In this document: piece by piece, positions 21,023 to 29,886 of the stretch
How the letters are laid out: the number at the start of each line of letters is the position of its first letter
Numbering within the stretch: position 1 is the first letter of the stretch
Origin: Staphylococcus simulans
Lineage (GTDB): Bacteria > Bacillota > Bacilli > Staphylococcales > Staphylococcaceae
DNA length: 64,000 nucleotides
Assembly (NCBI RefSeq): GCF_002994445.1
Contig: NZ_MRZJ01000001.1
Location: 186,001 to 250,000 of the forward strand
Direction: 5' to 3'
The notes under the pieces: model-generated
Databases searched by the model: none
What the model was told of the DNA's origin: nothing
The model's input: the letters and a program-made list of their open reading frames with translations, nothing else
Position numbers and translations under genes: made by a program

Positions 21023-21894
21023 ACCGAATTGAACGGTGGTTTAAAAAGAATAGACTGAAACCTATTCCCGTGCTGATTGCCCTGATTCTGATTATCATTT
21101 TGGTCTTTATCATCATATTGGTAGCGAATTATCAATACAAACATGATGATAGTGTCACTATGAAAGAAGATGCCGAATTAAGAACCGGACCTAACGCAGT
21201 CTATCCTGAAATTTTTCCAGCTGAGAAAGGCCAAACCTTTCATCAAATTGATAAAAGGGGCAAATGGCTTTATGTAGAAACAAAAGACGGCAAAGATAAA
21301 GGTTGGGTTGCCGGATGGCATACGGATTTAGATATTCCTCCGGATAATGATCCGAATGCTAAGCCGTTAAAAGGCAAAGTGATTGTACTGGATCCTGGTC
21401 ATGGCGGAGGCGACCAGGGTGCTTCCAGTTCAACCCAATATAATTCACTTGAAAAAGTCTATACCTTAAAAACAGGTTTAGAACTTAAAAAGAAATTAGA
21501 ACAAGAAGGCGCTAAAGTCAAAATGACAAGAGATAAAGATGAATACGTCAAATTGAAAGACAGAAATTTCAAAGGCGACGCATTTATCAGCTTACATAAT
21601 GATGCATTGAAATCACCTGAAGCCAATGGTGTAACAGTATACTGGTTTAAGAAGCAGCAAGAAGGCCTTGCGGAAGCTTTGAGCATGAGTATACAGAAAA
21701 AAGGATTGTTATCGCCTAAAGGTGCAAGACAAGAAAATTATCAAGTACTGAGACAGTCGAAACTGCCGGCAGTATTGATTGAATTAGGCTATATCAGCAA
21801 TCCGACAGATGAAATGATGATTCGCGATAAATTGCATCGTCAAGTATTGGAACAAGCCATTGTTGACGGTCTGCGCATGTACTTTTCATCTTAA
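21019..21894 (+). CDS. lytH: Cell-wall amidase LytH
   Basis: Membrane-bound N-acetylmuramoyl-L-alanine amidase; in S. aureus it works with the membrane protein ActH and limits where new wall is made. The 291-residue protein has a short basic N terminus, one membrane helix (about 16-36), an SH3b domain (about 45-105, [13 protein letters not shown]) and an amidase_3 domain with zinc ligands in LDPGHGG and SLHND and catalytic glutamate in [10 protein letters not shown]. No cleavable signal is seen. Confidence 0.95.
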   Translation: MNRIERWFKKNRLKPIPVLIALILIIILVFIIILVANYQYKHDDSVTMKEDAELRTGPNAVYPEIFPAEKGQTFHQIDKRGKWLYVETKDGKDKGWVAGWHTDLDIPPDNDPNAKPLKGKVIVLDPGHGGGDQGASSSTQYNSLEKVYTLKTGLELKKKLEQEGAKVKMTRDKDEYVKLKDRNFKGDAFISLHNDALKSPEANGVTVYWFKKQQEGLAEALSMSIQKKGLLSPKGARQENYQVLRQSKLPAVLIELGYISNPTDEMMIRDKLHRQVLEQAIVDGLRMYFSS

Positions 21895-21898
21895 ATAG

Positions 21899-21927
21899 TT
21901 GCAATCAATGCTTAAAATCGTTATGAT
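21899..21927 (+). promoter_or_regulatory. Promoter of hisS-aspS
   Basis: TTGCAA, 17 bases, TATGAT, immediately after lytH and just ahead of the T-box leader. Confidence 0.65.
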
Positions 21928-21934
21928 AGTATCT

Positions 21935-22203
21935 GAATAAAATAATTAAAACCGATATGATTCTTGAATAGACATTACGAAATGGCAAAAGAGAAATAAT
22001 CCTTGGCTGAAAGATTATGCAGAGTAAGCGTGTCAATATTGAACACAAGAAGAGGTGAAGTGCAATACTTGATGTTGTACTTCCGTAAGACATACGTTAA
22101 ATGTTTAAAGTGGAGCTGATTTTTCAGCTCAATTAGGGTGGCAACACGGAAAATTCGTCCCTTGTGTGATAGTGATATCATGCAGGGGATTTTTTATTTC
22201 TAA
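21935..22203 (+). promoter_or_regulatory. T-box leader of hisS
   Basis: A tRNA-sensing leader. The T-box sequence AGGGTGGCAACACGG lies at 22135-22149, preceded by a stable hairpin (GAGCTGA/TCAGCTC) and followed by the partner TTCGTCCCTT. The competing terminator is TCCCTTGTGTGATA with TATCATGCAGGGGA, then TTTTTT. A CAC triplet at 22044-22046 (GAACACAAG) is a candidate specifier for histidine, matching the downstream gene. Uncharged tRNA-His would favour read-through. Confidence 0.87.
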
Positions 22204-22217
22204 AAGGAAGTGACGAG

Positions 22218-23492
22218 ATGATAAATATACCGCGCGGTACACAAGATATACTGCCTGATCAAAGCAGAAAATGGAGATATATTGAATCAAAATTAGATGA
22301 ATTAATGGAACTTTATAATTATAAAGAAATCCGTACACCGATTTTCGAAAGCACAGATTTATTTGCGAGAGGTGTCGGCGACTCTACAGATGTCGTTCAA
22401 AAAGAAATGTATACATTTAAAGATAAAGGCGACAGAAGTATTACATTAAGACCTGAAGGTACAGCTGCAGTTGTGCGTTCATATATTGAAAATAAAATGC
22501 AAGGCGACCCGAACCAGCCGATTAAATTGTATTACAACGGTCCTATGTTCAGATATGAACGTAAACAAAAAGGACGTTATCGCCAATTCAACCAATTCGG
22601 TGTTGAAGCGATTGGTGCACAAGACCCAAGTATTGATGCTGAAATACTTGCTATGGTAATGCACATTTATCAATCATTCGGCTTAAAACACTTAAAATTA
22701 GTGATTAACAGTGTCGGTGATTTTGAATCACGTAAAGAATATAACCAAGCATTGATTGAACACTTCGAACCTGTTATCGATACATTCTGCAGTGATTGTC
22801 AATCACGTTTGTATACAAATCCAATGCGTATTCTTGACTGTAAAGTCGATAGAGATAAAGAAGCGGTTAAAACAGCACCGCGTATTACAGAATATCTCAA
22901 CGAAGAATCTAAAACCTATTTCGAACAAGTGAAAAGTTATTTAGATGAATTAGGCATTCCGTATGTAGAAGATCCTAATCTTGTACGCGGATTAGACTAC
23001 TACACACACACAGCATTTGAATTGATGATTGATAGTCCAGATTACGATGGTGCAATCACAACGGTATGCGGCGGCGGAAGATACAATGGTCTGCTTGAAC
23101 TGTTAGACGGGCCTAAACAAACAGGTATCGGTTTTGCTTTAAGTATCGAACGTTTACTGTTGGCACTAGAAGAAGAAGGTATCGAAATCGAAGACGAAGA
23201 TCACTTAGATTTATTCGTCGTAACAATGGGCGACACAGCAGATCGCTATGCCGTTAAATTATTAAACGACTTGCGTCACCACGGTATTAAAGCAGATAAA
23301 GATTATTTGAAACGTAAAATCAAAGGTCAAATGAAACAAGCAAACCGTGTCGGTGCAGAATATACCATTGTTATCGGTGATCAAGAACTTGAAGATGGAA
23401 AAATCGATATTAAACATATGGAAAGCGGAGAAACTGAAAGTATTCAGTTAACGGATTTAGTATCGTATTTCGAAGAAAAGAAAGCAAAATAA
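22218..23492 (+). CDS. hisS: Histidyl-tRNA synthetase
   Basis: Class II synthetase charging tRNA-His. In 424 residues: IPRGTQDILP start, motif 2 with MFRYERKQKGRYRQFNQFG (about 108-126), the histidine-specific LVRGLDYYTHTAFE, motif 3 GGGRYNGL with GIGFALSIERL, and a C-terminal anticodon-binding domain. It is controlled by the T-box leader just upstream and probably co-transcribed with aspS. Confidence 0.97.
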   Translation: MINIPRGTQDILPDQSRKWRYIESKLDELMELYNYKEIRTPIFESTDLFARGVGDSTDVVQKEMYTFKDKGDRSITLRPEGTAAVVRSYIENKMQGDPNQPIKLYYNGPMFRYERKQKGRYRQFNQFGVEAIGAQDPSIDAEILAMVMHIYQSFGLKHLKLVINSVGDFESRKEYNQALIEHFEPVIDTFCSDCQSRLYTNPMRILDCKVDRDKEAVKTAPRITEYLNEESKTYFEQVKSYLDELGIPYVEDPNLVRGLDYYTHTAFELMIDSPDYDGAITTVCGGGRYNGLLELLDGPKQTGIGFALSIERLLLALEEEGIEIEDEDHLDLFVVTMGDTADRYAVKLLNDLRHHGIKADKDYLKRKIKGQMKQANRVGAEYTIVIGDQELEDGKIDIKHMESGETESIQLTDLVSYFEEKKAK

Positions 23493-23507
23493 GAGGAGAG
23501 TATGAAA

Positions 23508-25274
23508 ATGAGTAAAAGAACAACTTATTGTGGTCTTGTAACTGAAGACTTTTTAGGACAGCACGTAACATTGAAAGGATGGGTGCATAACCGCAGAGAC
23601 TTAGGCGGATTGATTTTTGTGGACTTGCGTGACCGCGAAGGCTATGTACAAATCGTATTCAACCCTGATTTTTCTGAAGAAGCATTAGAAATTGCAGAAT
23701 CTATCCGTTCAGAATATGTCATCGAAGTTGAAGGTACTGTAACTAAACGTGATCCTGAAACAGTCAATAATAAAATCAAAACAGGTAATGTTGAAGTACA
23801 AGTAGATAAAATCAACATTATTAATAAAGCACAAACACCTCCGTTTTCAATCAACGATGATTCACAACAAGTTGACGAAAATATTCGTTTGAAATATCGT
23901 TATTTAGACTTAAGAAGACAAGAATTGGCACAAACAATCAAAATGCGTCACCATATTACACGTTCAATTCATGAATATCTAGATAACGAAGGTTTCTTAG
24001 ATATTGAAACACCATTCTTAACAAAATCAACACCTGAAGGTGCACGTGACTACTTAGTTCCATCTCGTGTGCATGAAGGCAAATTCTATGCCTTACCGCA
24101 ATCTCCGCAATTATTCAAACAATTATTGATGATCAGCGGATTCGACAAATACTATCAAATCGTTAAATGTTTCCGTGACGAAGACTTGCGTGCAGACAGA
24201 CAACCTGAATTTACACAAGTCGATATTGAAATGAGCTTTGTTGACCAAGAAGATGTTATGGAAATGGGCGAAGACATGCTTAAAAAAGTCGTAAAAGACG
24301 TAAAAGGTATCGAATTGACTGAACAATTCCCACGCATGACATATGCTGAAGCAATGGCACGTTACGGTTCTGATAAACCAGATACACGTTTCGACATGGA
24401 ATTATTAGACGTATCTGAACTTGGTCAAACAATGGACTTCAAAGTTTTCAAAGATACAGTTGAAAAAGGCGGAGAAGTTAAAGCCTTAGTAGCAGAAGGC
24501 ACTTCAGACAAATATACACGTAAAGACATCGATAAATTAACAGAATTTGTTAATATCTATGGTGCTAAAGGATTAGCATGGGTAAAAGTTGTTGAAGACG
24601 GCTTAAGCGGTCCGATTGCAAGATTCTTCGAAGATACAGATGTTGAAAAGTTAAAATCATTAACAGGCGCAAAAGCAGGGGATTTAGTATTATTCGTTGC
24701 TGATAAACCAAGTGTTGTGGCACAAAGTTTAGGTGCATTACGTGTGAAACTTGCACATGAGTTAGGTTTAATCGACGAAGACAAATTAAACTTCTTATGG
24801 GTAACAGATTGGCCGTTATTAGAATATGACGAAGATGAAAAACGTTATGTGGCAGCACACCATCCATTCACATCACCTAAAGATGAAGACTTGGAAAAAT
24901 TAGATTCAGAACCAGAAAATGCTCAAGCAAAAGCATATGATATCGTATTAAACGGTTATGAACTTGGCGGCGGTTCAATCAGAATTCACAATGGTGATAT
25001 TCAATCTAAAATGTTTGAAGTGCTTGGATTTACAAAAGAAGAAGCACAAGATCAATTCGGCTTCTTGCTTGATGCCTTCAAATATGGTGCACCACCACAT
25101 GGCGGTATCGCATTAGGTTTAGACCGTTTTGTAATGTTATTGACAGGCCGTACAAACTTGCGCGATACAATCGCATTCCCTAAAACAGCATCAGCTGTAT
25201 CATTGATGACACAAGCACCAAGCGAAGTATCTGACAAACAACTTGAAGAGCTAGCCTTACGTATTCGTCACTAA
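23508..25274 (+). CDS. aspS: Aspartyl-tRNA synthetase
   Basis: Bacterial-type class II synthetase, 588 residues: N-terminal OB anticodon domain ([22 protein letters not shown]), catalytic core with [16 protein letters not shown] (motif 2) and [13 protein letters not shown] (motif 3), and the bacterial GAD insertion (about 290-410). ATG 23508 is chosen (AGGAG nine bases before) rather than 23502. Lies 15 bases after hisS, sharing its T-box. Confidence 0.97.
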   Translation: MSKRTTYCGLVTEDFLGQHVTLKGWVHNRRDLGGLIFVDLRDREGYVQIVFNPDFSEEALEIAESIRSEYVIEVEGTVTKRDPETVNNKIKTGNVEVQVDKINIINKAQTPPFSINDDSQQVDENIRLKYRYLDLRRQELAQTIKMRHHITRSIHEYLDNEGFLDIETPFLTKSTPEGARDYLVPSRVHEGKFYALPQSPQLFKQLLMISGFDKYYQIVKCFRDEDLRADRQPEFTQVDIEMSFVDQEDVMEMGEDMLKKVVKDVKGIELTEQFPRMTYAEAMARYGSDKPDTRFDMELLDVSELGQTMDFKVFKDTVEKGGEVKALVAEGTSDKYTRKDIDKLTEFVNIYGAKGLAWVKVVEDGLSGPIARFFEDTDVEKLKSLTGAKAGDLVLFVADKPSVVAQSLGALRVKLAHELGLIDEDKLNFLWVTDWPLLEYDEDEKRYVAAHHPFTSPKDEDLEKLDSEPENAQAKAYDIVLNGYELGGGSIRIHNGDIQSKMFEVLGFTKEEAQDQFGFLLDAFKYGAPPHGGIALGLDRFVMLLTGRTNLRDTIAFPKTASAVSLMTQAPSEVSDKQLEELALRIRH

Positions 25275-25344
25275 TAAAATATTTCCATTTCAAGGGCTTT
25301 TAAATTTGCAAATTGGAAATAATGTGGTAATATTTAATTATAAG

Positions 25345-25571
25345 ATAGTCGTCTGAAATACTCGTAGTTTGCTGTATGTATTTTGACCTAACACTCTTTG
25401 ATCAGGGAGCCCAATAGGTTTTCTTGCAGCGCACACGCCTCTAAAGGAGGACGTGCAAAACAAGAAACAGGGCACCCACCTGTAATTAGCAGGCCAAAAT
25501 GATCAAGCGCTAACAACTACGGTACAACGGATTCTATCGTACGTAGGACTTCGGTCCTGCGTATTTTTTTT
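25345..25571 (+). ncRNA. ssrS: 6S RNA
   Basis: A 390-base gap between aspS and tcdA holds a structured RNA. CGTAGTT (25363-25369) pairs with AACTACG (25514-25520), and TTTGATCA (about 25397) pairs with TGATCAAG (about 25500), forming a long irregular rod around a central region, as 6S RNA does to mimic an open promoter for RNA polymerase. It ends in a strong terminator. This is the known site of 6S RNA in staphylococci. The 5' end is estimated. Confidence 0.8.
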
Positions 25572-25572
25572 A
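25540..25572 (+). terminator. Terminator of 6S RNA
   Basis: ACGTAGGAC and GTCCTGCGT flank a TTCG tetraloop, then eight T. Confidence 0.92.
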
Positions 25573-25610
25573 CAAAAGTTTAGAAAATGTTAAGAAATGA
25601 ACTTGCAAAA

Positions 25611-25622
25611 GTTTGTTATAAT
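25611..25622 (+). promoter_or_regulatory. Extended -10 promoter of tcdA
   Basis: TGTTATAAT (TGn plus TATAAT at 25617-25622), about 45 bases before the gene. The -35 is weak, which an extended -10 tolerates. Confidence 0.6.
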
Positions 25623-25665
25623 GGTTCAATGTTAGTTAAGTAATTCAAAAGGAGTAAGAAGTAGA

Positions 25666-26442
25666 ATGAAGCATCAATTTTCACGTAATGAATTGGCTTA
25701 TGGTAAAGAAGGACTGGATTTATTAAAAGAACAAACAGTTGCTGTATTAGGCGTTGGGGGTGTTGGTTCTTTTGCTGCTGAAGCATTAGCAAGAACAAAT
25801 ATTGGTCATATTATTTTAATCGATAAAGATGATGTGGATATAACGAATGTTAACCGTCAGCTGCATGCATTGACGACAACAATCGGCCAAAGCAAAGTAA
25901 CATTAATGGAAGAACGTATTAAGTTGATTAACCCGGATTGTAAAGTGACTTCATTACATATGTTCTATAACGAAGATACATATGAAGCGCTGTTCAATGA
26001 CTATGATATTGACTATATCATTGATGCAAGCGATACAATTATTTATAAAGTTCACTTAATGGAAGAATGCTTAAAACGCGATATTAAATTGATTTCTAGT
26101 ATGGGTGCTGCAAATAAGACAGATCCTACACGCTTCCAAATTGCGGATATTTCAAAAACACATACAGATCCGATTGCGAAAATCATTAGACAAAAGCTTA
26201 AAAAAGATGGGATTAAAAAAGGCGTACCTGTAGTATTCTCTGATGAAAGTCCGATTGTAATCAGAGAAGATGTAAAAGAAACTGTGGGCGATAAAAATGC
26301 GGCAACAAGAAAAGGACAAATACCGCCATCATCAAATGCTTTTGTACCAAGTGTTGTAGGTTTGATTTGTGCAAGTTATGTCATTAATGACGTGTTGAAA
26401 GATATTCCTGTAACACGTATTAAAGACGGCAAGCAAAAATAA
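25666..26442 (+). CDS. tcdA: tRNA threonylcarbamoyladenosine dehydratase TcdA
   Basis: E1-like ATP-dependent enzyme that cyclises t6A at position 37 of tRNAs. The 258-residue protein has the ThiF/MoeB nucleotide-binding motif VLGVGGVGSFAAEALAR (about 29-45), IDKDDVDITNVNRQ with the catalytic arginine, and a C-terminal segment PPSSNAFVPSVVGLICAS. It sits between 6S RNA and rarA as in other staphylococci. Confidence 0.93.
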   Translation: MKHQFSRNELAYGKEGLDLLKEQTVAVLGVGGVGSFAAEALARTNIGHIILIDKDDVDITNVNRQLHALTTTIGQSKVTLMEERIKLINPDCKVTSLHMFYNEDTYEALFNDYDIDYIIDASDTIIYKVHLMEECLKRDIKLISSMGAANKTDPTRFQIADISKTHTDPIAKIIRQKLKKDGIKKGVPVVFSDESPIVIREDVKETVGDKNAATRKGQIPPSSNAFVPSVVGLICASYVINDVLKDIPVTRIKDGKQK

Positions 26443-26450
26443 AAGGCTGA

Positions 26451-26480
26451 TTAAAAATCGTAATTTTGCATTACGATTCT
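26451..26480 (-). terminator. Terminator between tcdA and rarA
   Basis: AATCGTAAT and ATTACGATT, loop five. The T-run (TTTTTAAT) is on the minus side, ending rarA; on the plus strand there is no T-run but the hairpin may still act on tcdA. Confidence 0.75.
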
Positions 26481-26493
26481 CATATCAACCTGC

Positions 26494-27774
26494 TTATGAT
26501 TTGTGTTGTTGTTTTGAAATATTATCATAGATTTGTTTGAATTGCTGCTCAGCTTTTGAAGTTGTTTTCGGCTTATAATACTGTCTGTTTTTAAGTTTAT
26601 CCGGTAAATACTGCTGCGGAATAAAACCATTTTCTGAGTTGTGAGGGTATTGATAGCCGATGGCACGGCCAAGCTCTTTAGCACCGGCATAATGACCATC
26701 TTTAAGATGGCTTGGGATTTGCCCGACATGACCTTTTTTAATGTCAGATAATGCCGCATCGATGGCTGTAATGCCTGAATTTGATTTCGGAGACAAGCAT
26801 AATTCGATGACTGCTTGGCTTAACGGAATACGTGCTTCAGGAAAACCTAAGCGTTCAGCAGCTTCAATCGCAGCAAGTGTTCTTTGTCCTGCACCGGGAG
26901 AAGCTAAACCTATGTCTTCATAACTGATAACAAGCAATCGTCTAGCAATAGTCGGCAAATCACCGGCTTCTATCAATCTGGCTAAATAATGAAGCGCTGC
27001 ATCAGTATCGCTGCCGCGAATCGACTTTTGAAATGCACTCATGACATCGTAATGCATATCGCCGTCTTTGTCTGAGACAAAACTGCCTTTTTGCATACAG
27101 TCTTTTGCATCTTCAAGCGTGACATGGATTGTACCATCCTCTTGCGGTTTTGCGCTCAGCACAGCGAGTTCCAAAGCATTCAATGCACTGCGGACATCGC
27201 CATGACTTTGTGTTGAGAAGTACAGCATAGCATCTTCATCAAGTTCAGCATTGTATTTTGCTAAACCTCTGTCTTCTTCAGAAAGTGCACGCTCTAATGC
27301 AATCTTGACATCATTCTCATCCAAAGGATAGAGTTCGAAAATCTGTGCACGAGAACGTATAGCTGGATTGATTGCATGATAAGGATTAGAAGTTGTTGCG
27401 CCGATTAAGACAATTTTGCCGTTCTCTAAATGCGGCAGCAAGAAGTCTTGTTTAGCTTTGTCTAAGCGATGAATCTCATCTAATAACAAGATAACTTGAC
27501 CAGACATTTTCGCTTCTTCAACAACCATTTGCATGTCTTTCTTAGTATTTGTAACAGCGTTTAACTGTCTGAATTTATATTCAGTTGAGCCTGCTATCGC
27601 TTTAGCAATACTCGTCTTTCCAATACCAGGCGGTCCATAGAATATCATAGAAGTTAAACGTTTGGATTCAACCATTCTTCTAATGATGCCTTTTGGACCC
27701 ACCAAGTGTTGTTGTGATATGATTTCATCTAGGTTTTGCGGACGCATTCTAGATGCTAAAGGTTCATTATTCAA
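26494..27774 (-). CDS. rarA: Replication-associated recombination ATPase RarA/MgsA
   Basis: AAA+ clamp-loader-like ATPase acting at stalled forks. The 426-residue protein has Walker A GPPGIGKT (about 49-56), Walker B LLLDEIHR, sensor 1 GATTSNP, and the C-terminal MgsA/AAA-associated tetramer domain (SFQKSIRGSDTDAALHYLARL, DDIGLA-like SYEDIGLASP). TTG start at 27774, with AAAGGTG upstream. Divergent from cymR. Confidence 0.95.
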   Translation of the reverse strand: MNNEPLASRMRPQNLDEIISQQHLVGPKGIIRRMVESKRLTSMIFYGPPGIGKTSIAKAIAGSTEYKFRQLNAVTNTKKDMQMVVEEAKMSGQVILLLDEIHRLDKAKQDFLLPHLENGKIVLIGATTSNPYHAINPAIRSRAQIFELYPLDENDVKIALERALSEEDRGLAKYNAELDEDAMLYFSTQSHGDVRSALNALELAVLSAKPQEDGTIHVTLEDAKDCMQKGSFVSDKDGDMHYDVMSAFQKSIRGSDTDAALHYLARLIEAGDLPTIARRLLVISYEDIGLASPGAGQRTLAAIEAAERLGFPEARIPLSQAVIELCLSPKSNSGITAIDAALSDIKKGHVGQIPSHLKDGHYAGAKELGRAIGYQYPHNSENGFIPQQYLPDKLKNRQYYKPKTTSKAEQQFKQIYDNISKQQHKS

Positions 27775-27860
27775 TATTGAGTCACACCTTTCTATTACTA
27801 TATTAACGTAAAAAATGCTAGAATTGAATAAAACAAAATCGGATTAAGCGAGGTAATAAA

Positions 27861-28280
27861 ATGAAAATTTCTACAAAAGGGAGATACGGCTTAACCTTGA
27901 TGATTTCTCTTGCCAAGAGAGAAGGACAAGGCTGCGTATCGTTAAAAACAATTGCAGAAGAAAATAATCTTAGTGATCTATACTTAGAACAATTAGTGGG
28001 GCCGTTAAGAAATGCGGGATTGATTCGAAGTGTACGTGGTGCTAAAGGTGGATACCAACTTCGTGTGCCAGCTGATGAAATCAAAGCTGGTGACATTATT
28101 CGACTCCTAGAAGGTCCGATTTCCTTTGTCGAAAGTATAGATTCAGAACCGCCAGCGCAAAAAGAACTATGGTTGCGCATGAGAGATGCGGTAAGAGAAG
28201 TGCTCGATGGTACAACATTAAAATATCTTGCTGAGTTTAAAGATAACGATAAACTTAATAACTACATGTTCTACATTTAA
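27861..28280 (+). CDS. cymR: Rrf2-family regulator CymR
   Basis: Represses cysteine and sulphur-metabolism genes; in complex with CysK it senses cysteine status. The 139-residue protein has a winged helix with KISTKGRYGLTLMI, recognition helix LSDLYLEQLVGPLRNAGLI and wing VRGAKGGYQL. The iron-sulphur cysteine triad of IscR is absent, which favours CymR over IscR. Adjacent to the sulphur-relay genes for tRNA thiolation. Confidence 0.92.
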   Translation: MKISTKGRYGLTLMISLAKREGQGCVSLKTIAEENNLSDLYLEQLVGPLRNAGLIRSVRGAKGGYQLRVPADEIKAGDIIRLLEGPISFVESIDSEPPAQKELWLRMRDAVREVLDGTTLKYLAEFKDNDKLNNYMFYI

Positions 28281-28288
28281 TAAGGACC

Positions 28289-28338
28289 GATAAAGCAGCT
28301 GGTATACTTTTGTATTCAGCTGCTTTATTGTTTTTTTG
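28289..28338 (+). terminator. Terminator after cymR
   Basis: ATAAAGCAGCTG and CAGCTGCTTTAT, extended by GTATAC/GTATTC, then a long T run. Confidence 0.92.
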
Positions 28339-28363
28339 TTTGCTGACATTTTTATTGTGGTAG
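28338..28363 (+). promoter_or_regulatory. Candidate sigma-B promoter of csbD
   Basis: GTTTGC at 28338-28343, 14 bases, TGGTAG at 28358-28363. Compared with GTTTAA-N14-GGGTAT, four of six bases match in each box at ideal spacing. CsbD genes are sigma-B dependent in B. subtilis. Confidence 0.4.
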
Positions 28364-28403
28364 AACAAATTATAAATCAATTATACTTCGAACGGAGGAA
28401 TAA

Positions 28404-28610
28404 ATGATGACAAACAAAGGCGAAAGTAAATTAGAACAAGCTAAAGGTAATGTTAAAGAAACTGTAGGCAACGCTACAAACAACAAAGAATTAGAAAATG
28501 AAGGCAAAGCAGATAAAGCATCAGGCAAAGTCAACGAAAAAGTTGATGAAGCAGCAGATAAAGTAAAAGATACTGCTGATAAAGTTAAAGGTAAATTAAA
28601 CGATAAATAA
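28404..28610 (+). CDS. CsbD-family general stress protein
   Basis: A 68-residue hydrophilic protein rich in Lys, Ala, Asp and Glu, with the CsbD pattern ([18 protein letters not shown], then [19 protein letters not shown]). Members accumulate under stress; molecular function is unknown. Two consecutive ATGs (28404, 28407) follow ACGGAGGA. It is a single-gene unit between terminators. Confidence 0.9.
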   Translation: MMTNKGESKLEQAKGNVKETVGNATNNKELENEGKADKASGKVNEKVDEAADKVKDTADKVKGKLNDK

Positions 28611-28628
28611 ATTTTGATAGTAACGATA

Positions 28629-28674
28629 AAATGGGTGGAACGCTACGTTATACGTTCCACCCATTTTTTATGCC
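28629..28674 (+). terminator. Bidirectional terminator between csbD and the convergent gene
   Basis: AAAATGGGTGGAACG and CGTTCCACCCATTTT form a perfect stem of at least 14 pairs with T-rich flanks on both strands. Confidence 0.93.
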
Positions 28675-28695
28675 GTTTATTATGTTAAGCAGTTG

Positions 28696-29703
28696 TTATT
28701 TATTGTTGATTTCAGAGACAACTTTTTGAATGCGTTTGAATGAATCAATTTGTTTATCTTGATCGTAAACATAACTGATTGCCATTAACTCATCAATATC
28801 TCCGTAAATATCGATAAAGTTTTCAAGTTGTGCTTTCACTGTTGCTTCAGAACCGATTAATGAAGATTTTGCTCGGCTTTCAGCCATTTTCAGTTCGTTA
28901 GGAGTTAACAGTGATGCTAGATCATCTGTAGGGGGTTGCAGCGGTTCCATTCTGCCTCTTGCGATACTTACTGCTACTTGTGCTAATGTTGTAGCAAGTT
29001 TCTTCGCTTCTTCGTCTGTTTCAGCTACAATCGCATTTAAACAAACAATCATATAAGGTTTGTCTAATACATCAGATGGCTCGAATAATTCTTTGTAGAT
29101 TGCCATAGCTTCTCTCATTTGCTGAGGCGCAAAGTGGCCGGCAAATACATAAGGCAAGCCCATTCTTGCTGCTAAATGTGCTGAATCAGTAGATGAGCCT
29201 AATACGTATAACGGTACTTCTTTACCGACAGCCGGATAAGCTCTGACATAACCTTGCTGTTTTTCAGGACCAAAATATTTTTGGAGCTGTGCAACTTCTT
29301 CAGGGAAAGCAAATACCCCGTTATGCTGATCGCGGCGCAAAGCGCTTGCTGTCATCATATCTGTACCAGGTGCACGGCCTAAACCTAAATCAACACGGTT
29401 AGGGAACATTGTTTCTAATGTTCCGAATTGCTCAGCCACGACTAAAGGTGCATGGTTCGGAAGCATAATACCGCCTGAACCGACACGGATGTTTTGTGTA
29501 TGTTCTAATGTATGTTGAATTAATAACGCTGTTGCTGAACTGACCAAATTCGGTGCATTATGATGTTCAGCAATCCAATAGCGTTCAAAGCCGAGTTGAT
29601 CAAGATTTTGTGCTAAGTCTATCATGTTATCAATGGCTTGCTTTTCATCTTGACCGTCTTTAATCGGCACTAAATTTAAAGCTGATACTTTTATATTACT
29701 CAA
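28696..29703 (-). CDS. Luciferase-like (LLM) flavin-dependent oxidoreductase
   Basis: A 335-residue TIM-barrel protein of the bacterial-luciferase superfamily, using FMN or F420-like flavins. Recognisable are ERYWIAEHHN (about 40-49), GSGGIMLPNHAPLVVAEQFGTLETM, and RVDLGLGRAPGTD. Substrate is unknown. TTG 29703 has AGGAGG seven bases before. Its promoter has an extended -10 (TGTTATAAT, plus-strand 29736-29744) and AAAGAA (29759-29764) as the -35 complement at 17 bases. Confidence 0.88.
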   Translation of the reverse strand: MSNIKVSALNLVPIKDGQDEKQAIDNMIDLAQNLDQLGFERYWIAEHHNAPNLVSSATALLIQHTLEHTQNIRVGSGGIMLPNHAPLVVAEQFGTLETMFPNRVDLGLGRAPGTDMMTASALRRDQHNGVFAFPEEVAQLQKYFGPEKQQGYVRAYPAVGKEVPLYVLGSSTDSAHLAARMGLPYVFAGHFAPQQMREAMAIYKELFEPSDVLDKPYMIVCLNAIVAETDEEAKKLATTLAQVAVSIARGRMEPLQPPTDDLASLLTPNELKMAESRAKSSLIGSEATVKAQLENFIDIYGDIDELMAISYVYDQDKQIDSFKRIQKVVSEINNK

Positions 29704-29735
29704 AAAATGACCTCCTCTTTAAAACTCGTAACTTA

Positions 29736-29764
29736 ATTATAACAAGGGCGAAATAGAGAAAGAA
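29736..29764 (-). promoter_or_regulatory. Promoter of the LLM oxidoreductase gene
   Basis: Minus strand: TTCTTT, 17 bases ending in TGT, then TATAAT. Confidence 0.6.
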
Positions 29765-29773
29765 TTTTATTGC

Positions 29774-29801
29774 TTAACCACACCTTTTTGCATGTTATAA
29801 T
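29774..29801 (+). promoter_or_regulatory. Promoter of the desulfurase-mnmA operon
   Basis: Extended -10 TGTTATAAT (29793-29801), with TTAACC 16 bases before TATAAT. Divergent from the LLM promoter about 40 bases away. Confidence 0.55.
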
Positions 29802-29886
29802 AATTGTTGAACAGAGTACTAGAAAATTTGTAGTGATGGTGCTAGAATTGGAACATTGATAAAATTGTGAGGAAGTGTCTGACAAA

